10,761 nt of DNA from the NCBI GenBank assembly GCA_964551295.1, contig CAZKDJ010000143.1:1-10761 (forward strand), written 5' to 3'. The notes under the pieces are model-generated. The model saw only the letters and a list, made by a program, of their open reading frames with translations, had not been told where the DNA came from and did not search any database. Below are positions 6,636-10,761 of this stretch, piece after piece (position 1 is the stretch's first letter; each line of letters opens with the position of its first letter). This DNA comes from JAFGED01 sp964551295. GTDB lineage: Bacteria > Chloroflexota > Anaerolineae > B4-G1. Both the position numbers and the translations under genes were made by a program.

Positions 6636-7139
6636 TCACCGCCTCCCCACCAAACGGGCCGCGCCGGCCAGCGCGACCCCGACCAACAAGACGGCGATCG
6701 TCAGCGGCAGGACGAACCCCTCTGCGCTCACCAGGGCGACGCCCAGCGCCTCGATGCTGCCGGAGGGGATAAAGGCCGCATCGGGTGCCGGATCCAAATC
6801 GGTGCTGAACACCATCCAGACAATCGCGCCGCACAGCGCCGCCGCCACGACCACACCGACCCACCACGAGCGATTGTGTCCAAGGTGTACCGACCGCGTC
6901 ATCTCCCGCAGCGGCGCGGGACCGAAACGGATCGAGGCGGCGATGCCCCCGATAAAGACCAGCGCTTGCACCCCGGCGACGATGGGCGCGCCCAGCGACA
7001 CCAGCAGTCCCGCCACGCCCAGGCAGGAACCGGCCAGGGCCAGCGCGGAGTGGAACGCGTTACGCAAAGCGACGGCCGCTACCGCGGCCCCCAGCGCAAT
7101 CGTGCCAAAGACGATAAAGAGGATCTGTTGAAGCCCCAT
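6636..7139 (-). CDS. nuoJ: NADH-quinone oxidoreductase subunit J (divergent)
   Basis: A 167-residue membrane protein at the usual nuoJ position ahead of nuoK, with the family outline: 'LQQILFIVFGTIALGAAVA', 'LRNAFHSALALAGSCLGVAGLLVSLGA', 'AGVQALVFIGGI', and a last helix 'FVLPLTIAVLLVGVALAGA'. NuoJ/ND6 helix 3 normally has a conserved Tyr in 'VYxGAI' at a pi-bulge important for coupling (E. coli Y59). Here it is Phe (F62), and the following hydrophobic run is broken by 'AASIRFGPAPLRE' with charged and proline residues. The frame is open to 7184, with start codons at 7184, 7163 and 7139; 7139 is chosen because it puts the first helix where the family has it, but no clear ribosome site supports any of the three. 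The gene is first in the nuo operon. Confidence 0.86.
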   Translation of the reverse strand: MGLQQILFIVFGTIALGAAVAAVALRNAFHSALALAGSCLGVAGLLVSLGAPIVAGVQALVFIGGIAASIRFGPAPLREMTRSVHLGHNRSWWVGVVVAAALCGAIVWMVFSTDLDPAPDAAFIPSGSIEALGVALVSAEGFVLPLTIAVLLVGVALAGAARLVGRR

Positions 7140-7235
7140 AATCGAAGCGTGAGCGGTTCTCATAGCTTGGAAGGTTCCAACCATACACAGACGAACACTG
7201 TGTGCGGAGACTCACCCCCTACGCAAACAGCCGAT

Positions 7236-7264
7236 ATTATAGTACGATTGGAGCTAAAGCACCA
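7236..7264 (-). promoter_or_regulatory. Putative promoter of nuoJKLMN
   Basis: The minus strand carries a perfect TATAAT at 7241-7236. At 17-nt spacing the -35 position reads TGGTGC (7264-7259), a poor match, so an activator or another sigma factor may be needed. It lies just downstream of the terminator at 7270-7300 and upstream of nuoJ, the expected place for the nuo promoter. Confidence 0.5.
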
Positions 7265-7269
7265 GATAC

Positions 7270-7300
7270 AAAAAGACTTCCGAGAGCACCTCGGAAGTCT
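7270..7300 (-). terminator. Intrinsic terminator of the sigma factor/DUF4349 operon
   Basis: On the minus strand AGACTTCCGAG (7300-7290) pairs perfectly with CTCGGAAGTCT (7284-7274) over 11 bp with a 5-nt loop. The stem is followed directly by four more T residues (7273-7270), making five in a row with the last stem base. It lies 34 bp after the stop of the DUF4349 gene. The stem is symmetric, but the opposite strand lacks a good T tract on its exit side, so it should act on minus-strand transcripts. Confidence 0.85.
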
Positions 7301-7333
7301 GAACACGCTCACGAATTATACTAGCAGGCATAC

Positions 7334-8653
7334 CTACTCATCTCGACCATCCCTCTCAACAGCCGCAGCGCGACGGTGGCGCACCCGGCGCACGGCCAGC
7401 CAAACCACAACCGTCAGAGCCAACAGCGGCGGCAGGATGAGCGGCGCGTAAGCAAAGGCGCGGATAAGGAAGGTGGCAATGTCCTCAAAGATGTGCACCA
7501 CTTCCTCCCATGCCTCATTTAGTACTCGCTCGGCGTCGAAGCCAGGCGGCGCCGGCGCGACCTCCTGCGGGACCAGGGCCACGTCGATACGCGCCAGGGC
7601 CGCCGAGTGCTGGAGCAGGGTCATCTGCCCCTTGAGCTGTTCGATCTGCTGACGGATATTGATGAGCTCGTTATAGATGCTCAGGATTCCCTGCGCCTTC
7701 TCGCCCCGCTCCCGCGCGGCCGCCAGAAGCTCTTGCAGCTCCTGCTCCGCCAACTCCAGGTTGCGCACGCGGGCGTCCAGGTCGACGTACTCAGCGGTGA
7801 CGTCCTGGCTGGTGATCTGCTCGGAAAGCAGCTCGGCGTCCATTCCCCGCAGTTGTGCCAGCACCTGGTCGCAGGCCGCAACGGGCACCTGGATGGAGAC
7901 AAAGGTCTGCAGGCTGCCCCGCGACGTCTTGCCAGTCTCCAGGCTGTAGATCCCCCCACCGTGCTCGGCGGCAATCTCTTGCACGCGCTCGAAGCTCTCC
8001 CCGGCGTCCTCCACGACAAAAGTCAGGGAGGCATGCCGCACGACCATGCGGCCATCGTCGCTGGAACCACCTCCCTCGACGTCTGTGGGAACGTGATAAC
8101 TTTCCTGCTCTCCGCTGGTCACATCTGACACAGAACCCTCATAAAGCAGAGAGCTATCCGTACTCGCCTCGCCATTCGACGTCTGCACCACACCGGAGCT
8201 GCGCCCTGGGAAAAGCGCTGGAGCACTACCATCGAGGTGCTTCAACAAGCCAACATCAAGCCCGTACATCTCACTATACACTCTCTCATTACCGACTGCG
8301 TAGTCGAGACGGCGCGGTATCTTCAGAAAAGCCGACGCGGCTGCCAGCACCACGGCCACCACCATCACCCCCGCCAACACGGGATGGTAGCGGCGCGGCA
8401 ACCAGGCCAGCCAGCGCCCCCGAAGCCGCTCCACCCACGCGGACACCCGCCCCCTGAAGCTACTCTCATTTAACAAACGCCTCACCTGTCTTTGGAGCTT
8501 GGGGCTTGGCTCTTCAACCGCTTCCTCCAGGCAGGTGTAAGTTGCCAGCAAGTCCTGCAATTCATCGTTATCTATGTCAGCCGGTTTGAGCATCCCCGCA
8601 TCCAGACACGCCGCAAGTTTCTCGGCCAGTTTCTTGTCATTCTGTTTCTTCAT
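7334..8653 (-). CDS. Anti-sigma-like membrane protein with DUF4349 domain
   Basis: A 439-residue protein. Residues 1-90 are cytoplasmic, charged and helical; about 91-110 form a membrane helix; 111-200 are a low-complexity Ser/Gly/acidic linker; about 203-425 match the DUF4349 family, with 'RHASLTFVVEDAGESF', 'VSIQVPVAACDQVLAQL', 'SEQITSQDVTAEYVDLDARVRNLE' and a coiled coil at 290-350 ('IYNELINIRQQIEQLKGQM'). A second membrane helix spans about 402-421, followed by a basic tail. The ATG at 8653 overlaps the sigma factor gene by 17 bp and has GGAG 7 nt upstream; an in-frame GTG at 8659 is less likely. Overlap with an ECF sigma gene and the N-terminal layout suggest an anti-sigma factor that senses the envelope through DUF4349, whose role is unknown. 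No classical His-x3-Cys-x2-Cys zinc anti-sigma motif is present, so this role is inferred. Confidence 0.85.
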   Translation of the reverse strand: MKKQNDKKLAEKLAACLDAGMLKPADIDNDELQDLLATYTCLEEAVEEPSPKLQRQVRRLLNESSFRGRVSAWVERLRGRWLAWLPRRYHPVLAGVMVVAVVLAAASAFLKIPRRLDYAVGNERVYSEMYGLDVGLLKHLDGSAPALFPGRSSGVVQTSNGEASTDSSLLYEGSVSDVTSGEQESYHVPTDVEGGGSSDDGRMVVRHASLTFVVEDAGESFERVQEIAAEHGGGIYSLETGKTSRGSLQTFVSIQVPVAACDQVLAQLRGMDAELLSEQITSQDVTAEYVDLDARVRNLELAEQELQELLAAARERGEKAQGILSIYNELINIRQQIEQLKGQMTLLQHSAALARIDVALVPQEVAPAPPGFDAERVLNEAWEEVVHIFEDIATFLIRAFAYAPLILPPLLALTVVVWLAVRRVRHRRAAAVERDGRDE

Positions 8654-9176
8654 CGCCACACTCCACTTTTTCCCGCAGCCGTCTCAACGCCCGCAAGCAG
8701 GCCATCCCTGCCGCTCCCTTGCCAATCTTGAGCACGGAGGCAATCTCCTTGTTCGAAAGGCCCGCCAGGCGCAGGAAAAGCATATCCTGGTCCCGCTCCG
8801 ATAACGACTCCAACGCCGCGCGGACGGTCAACGCGCTCAGATGATCGTCCCCCCCGGGGTTAGGCCGCCAATCACGCACTTCTATCTCTTCCAGATTCTC
8901 CGCCGGGCGGCGGGCCTTGGCGCGGTAGTGATCAACCACCAAGTTATGCGCGATACGGAACAGCCATGCCTTGGGCGCGCCGCCGTTGAGCTTGCGCGGC
9001 GGCCACTTACGCCACGCTTTGAAGAACGCATCGGCAGTGAGATCCTCCGCCGTCGCCGCGTCCTGCACGCGGGCAAAGACGTAGCGGTACACCCCTCGGA
9101 AGCATTCATCGTACAGCGCTTCGAAACGGGGATCCGCGCTTTTTCCCTGTCGAGACTGATGCTGCGATCTAGCCAT
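8637..9176 (-). CDS. ECF-type RNA polymerase sigma factor
   Basis: A 179-residue sigma-70 family protein of the extracytoplasmic function group, which has only regions 2 and 4. Region 2 spans about 18-88 ('FEALYDECFRGVYRYVFARV', 'ATAEDLTADAFFKAWRKW', 'AWLFRIAHNLVVDHYR'), contacting core polymerase and the -10 element. Region 4 spans about 115-170 ('LSERDQDMLFLRLAGLSNKEIASVLK' and 'ALRRLRE'), a helix-turn-helix for the -35 element. The helix-turn-helix turn reads 'KIGKGAAGMACLRALRR' where most relatives have a 'xExxVxxRxxRA' pattern. ATG 9176 follows an AAGGGA ribosome site. Its 3' end overlaps the DUF4349 protein gene, the usual arrangement of a sigma factor with its regulator. No typical ECF AAC-containing autoregulatory promoter is visible; instead a TATAAT lies at 9214-9209. 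Confidence 0.94.
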   Translation of the reverse strand: MARSQHQSRQGKSADPRFEALYDECFRGVYRYVFARVQDAATAEDLTADAFFKAWRKWPPRKLNGGAPKAWLFRIAHNLVVDHYRAKARRPAENLEEIEVRDWRPNPGGDDHLSALTVRAALESLSERDQDMLFLRLAGLSNKEIASVLKIGKGAAGMACLRALRRLREKVECGDEETE

Positions 9177-9208
9177 AAAACGTCCCTTTTCGAGAAACAG
9201 GTCTGTTC

Positions 9209-9237
9209 ATTATAATAGACGCTCCAGCACGCAAAAA
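9209..9237 (-). promoter_or_regulatory. Putative promoter of the sigma factor operon
   Basis: A perfect TATAAT lies at 9214-9209 on the minus strand, 33 bases upstream of the sigma factor ATG. The -35 position at 17-nt spacing reads TTTTTG inside a T-rich run, a weak match. The position in the gap between the metallo-hydrolase stop and the sigma gene supports it. Confidence 0.45.
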
Positions 9238-9257
9238 AGTAACACCCTGCGCCGAAA

Positions 9258-9638
9258 TCATACTTCCACCGCCTCACACACCGGCAGCACAATCACCTCC
9301 ACCGGCGGCGAAAGTCTGCCCATCGCCCTCGCAAATGGCACAATGTCCACCGCTTGCGAGAGCGGCGGGTAAAAGTCGTCGTGGTGATGCGGGATCACAA
9401 CGCGGGGCCGGAGCCGCTCTACGACGTGGACGGCGATCTCACAGGTGCGCGAGTGGCCCTGCAAGGGGAACAACAGCACGTCCGGCGCGCCCAAAGCTGC
9501 CAGCCGGGTCAGTTCCTCCTCCGTGCAACCGGTGCTGCCAAAGTGGTGCACCACACGGTCATTCTCCGCCGTCAGCGTAAAGCGCCAGGTGAGTACATGG
9601 CCCTGCGGCCAGTGATGCAAACGGGGCAGCCGCCACAT
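9258..9638 (-). CDS. Metallo-beta-lactamase-fold protein, C-terminal half (probably truncated)
   Basis: A 126-residue frame matching the second half of metallo-beta-lactamase-fold hydrolases of the UlaG-like type: a strand pair ('LTWRFTLTAENDRVVHHFGSTG'), a helix ('TEEELTRLAALG'), 'PDVLLFPLQGHSRT', a helix, 'LRPRVVIPHHHDDFYPP' (the final metal-ligand His region) and a C-terminal strand. The N-terminal half with the HxHxDH metal site is missing, and the 'GD' aspartate before the helix reads Ser (GSTG). ATG 9638 has no ribosome site. The frame stays open upstream without a start, reading 'ASDTHPFTPTFLRAIP', which looks like family sequence just after the metal motif, until it runs into the end of the oxidoreductase gene in another frame. 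I read it as a 5'-truncated gene or pseudogene; a short functional protein is the alternative. Confidence 0.6.
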   Translation of the reverse strand: MWRLPRLHHWPQGHVLTWRFTLTAENDRVVHHFGSTGCTEEELTRLAALGAPDVLLFPLQGHSRTCEIAVHVVERLRPRVVIPHHHDDFYPPLSQAVDIVPFARAMGRLSPPVEVIVLPVCEAVEV

Positions 9639-9700
9639 CTGGGCAGGAATCGACGGGATGGCGCGAAGAAACGTTGGCGTGAAGGGGTGGGTATCCGAGG

Positions 9701-10761
9701 CTACAGGTACCGGTCGATCTCCTCGGCGGCCTGCATCCCTTCGGAGATCCCCTGCACCGCCGTGGTGCCGCCGTTGACCAGGTCGCCCGCGGCGAACACG
9801 CCCTCCAGGCTGGTGGCGGACGAGCCGTTCACCGTCTCGATCAGACCGCGCTGGGTAAAAGCGACGCCTTTGCTCTCCAGCGCCTCTCGCAGCGCCCCCG
9901 ATACCCCCTGCCCCAGCGCCTCGACCACCAGACCAACGTCCAGCATGCTCTCGCTGCCCTCGACCGGCATGGGCCTGCGGCGGCCCGAGTCGTCCTGCGC
10001 GCCCAGTTCCGTACGCTGCACGCGCAGGCCAGTCAGCTTTCCGTCGCGGTCGGTCTCATAGCCCACGGGCTGGGTGAGCAGCATAAAGTGCACGCCACTC
10101 TCCAGCGCCTCGTCCCGCTCCTTGGGCCAGGTGGGCATCTGGCCGAAGGAACGGCGATACACCAAGTAGACGTCGGTAGCGCCCAAGTTGTGGGCGGTGA
10201 CCGCCGCGTCCATCGCCGTGTTACCGCCGCCCAACACGGCCACCTTGTCGGGGATCGAGGTGAGCGAGCCATTCTTGGCCTGCCGCAGGAAGGCCAGCGC
10301 GTCAACCACACCTTCCGCCTTACCCAGCGAGGCGGATTCGGATAGCCCAGCTGCGATCAGCACGGCGTCGTAATCGCACTGCAGATCGTCCAGCGCCACG
10401 TCCTCGGCCAGCGCCTGCCCGAACTTGACCTCGACTCGACCGGCCTCGCGGGCCGGTTCCAGCACCGCGTCGACCTCGCTGCCCGCCTCGTCGTACCGGT
10501 CGGCGGGGATGATGCAATCGGGCGTGCCGCCCAGGCTCTGCCCGCGCTCGAAAATCGTCACCTGATGCCCCATCTCCAGCAGCTTGATCGCCCCCGCTAT
10601 CCCTGCCGGCCCGCCGCCTACCGCCGCTACACGCTTGCCCGATGCCTGCTCAGGGAGCCGCACGCCGGTCAGTCCCTCGCGGCGGGCGATGCGGCTGACG
10701 ACCAGTTGGATATCGCGGATGGCGACGGGGTTGAGGCAAAAGATGTTCTCCAGGCAGCCGC
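9701..10761 (-). CDS. FAD/NAD(P)-dependent oxidoreductase, glutamate synthase small chain-like (N-terminus off window)
   Basis: The frame runs through the right edge, giving the last 352 or so residues. It shows a two-dinucleotide flavoprotein layout: FAD Rossmann motif 'VAAVGGGPAGIAGAIKLLEM' followed by 'VTIFERG'; NAD(P)H motif 'VAVLGGGNTAMDAAVTAHNLG' with 'VYLVYRRS', where the arginines suggest NADPH; and the C-terminal FAD motif 'GVFAAGDLVNGGTTAVQGISEGMQAAEEI'. This matches the GltD / PreT / dihydropyrimidine dehydrogenase N-terminal family that passes electrons from NAD(P)H to a partner or iron-sulfur unit. Upstream, the frame reads 'GCLENIFCLNPVAIRDIQ', with two cysteines, resembling the end of the iron-sulfur segment that precedes this domain. 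A GTG at 10663 is in frame, but family sequence continues before it, so it is not the start. The substrate and partner are unknown. Confidence 0.88.
   Translation of the reverse strand, partial: GCLENIFCLNPVAIRDIQLVVSRIARREGLTGVRLPEQASGKRVAAVGGGPAGIAGAIKLLEMGHQVTIFERGQSLGGTPDCIIPADRYDEAGSEVDAVLEPAREAGRVEVKFGQALAEDVALDDLQCDYDAVLIAAGLSESASLGKAEGVVDALAFLRQAKNGSLTSIPDKVAVLGGGNTAMDAAVTAHNLGATDVYLVYRRSFGQMPTWPKERDEALESGVHFMLLTQPVGYETDRDGKLTGLRVQRTELGAQDDSGRRRPMPVEGSESMLDVGLVVEALGQGVSGALREALESKGVAFTQRGLIETVNGSSATSLEGVFAAGDLVNGGTTAVQGISEGMQAAEEIDRYL

Larger units (their letters stand above)
7140..7333. other. Intergenic control region between the DUF4349 gene and nuoJ
   Basis: This 194-bp gap holds a terminator for the upstream sigma factor operon (7270-7300), a TATAAT -10 element (7241-7236) and a leader of about 90 nt for nuoJ. 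The leader includes a small inverted repeat, ACACAG/CTGTGT (7185-7190 and 7198-7203, 7-nt loop), next to the alternative nuoJ start at 7184. I see no coding sequence in it. Confidence 0.6.

Noticed and set aside
6637..6639. nuoK start at GTG 6639 overlapping the nuoJ stop as GTGA
   Set aside because: Its ribosome site would be only 2 nt away; GTG 6633 has 8-nt spacing and fits the family N-terminus. It stays a minor alternative.
7185..7203. ACACAG/CTGTGT hairpin in the nuoJ leader as a riboswitch
   Set aside because: It is a single 6-bp stem with no conserved riboswitch core; at most a simple leader hairpin.
1..10761. CRISPR array, tRNA, rRNA, insertion sequence or phage attachment site
   Set aside because: I found no regularly spaced direct repeats with unique spacers, no tRNA or rRNA-like sequence, and no transposase frame on either strand.

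Overview
The window is a GC-rich stretch of a bacterial genome in which every gene I accept lies on the minus strand; transcription therefore runs from high to low coordinates. The centre is a five-gene block, nuoJ-nuoK-nuoL-nuoM-nuoN (7139 down to 749), encoding membrane-arm subunits of a complex I-like NADH:quinone oxidoreductase. The host cannot be fixed from sequence alone. A Chloroflexota-like lineage is my best guess, from the split nuo module, the sigma factor/DUF4349 pair and the short palindromic intergenic repeats, but this is inference with low certainty.

Layout in transcription order: (1) 10761-9701, the C-terminal part of an FAD/NAD(P)-dependent oxidoreductase of the glutamate synthase small chain type, whose start lies outside the window; (2) 9638-9258, the C-terminal half of a metallo-beta-lactamase-fold protein that seems to lack its N-terminal half; (3) 9176-7334, an ECF sigma factor overlapping a membrane protein that joins an anti-sigma-like N-terminus to a DUF4349 domain, closed by a strong intrinsic terminator at 7270-7300; (4) 7241-749, a TATAAT promoter followed by nuoJKLMN; (5) 703-1, a good sigma-70-type promoter followed by a double zinc-ribbon (zf-TFIIB) protein and a MoaD/ThiS-like sulfur carrier running off the left edge.

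The most notable observation is that the nuo subunits keep the family's overall architecture but have lost many of the charged residues that normally carry protons. NuoK has lost both conserved membrane glutamates. NuoL and NuoM both have Val in place of the helix-5 glutamate and Arg in place of the helix-7 lysine. NuoM and NuoN also lack the helix-8 lysine, and NuoN has Arg for the helix-12 lysine. The block also stands apart from nuoA-I, has its own promoter, and its NuoL carries a much enlarged C-terminal region. Together these suggest a specialised, possibly weakly pumping or non-pumping, complex I-type membrane module. This is a hypothesis from by-eye alignment to E. coli numbering and needs an alignment to confirm it.

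Other points of interest are a palindromic array of 7-bp repeats between nuoM and nuoN, a probable TTG start for nuoN, and a probably truncated metallo-hydrolase gene next to the oxidoreductase.
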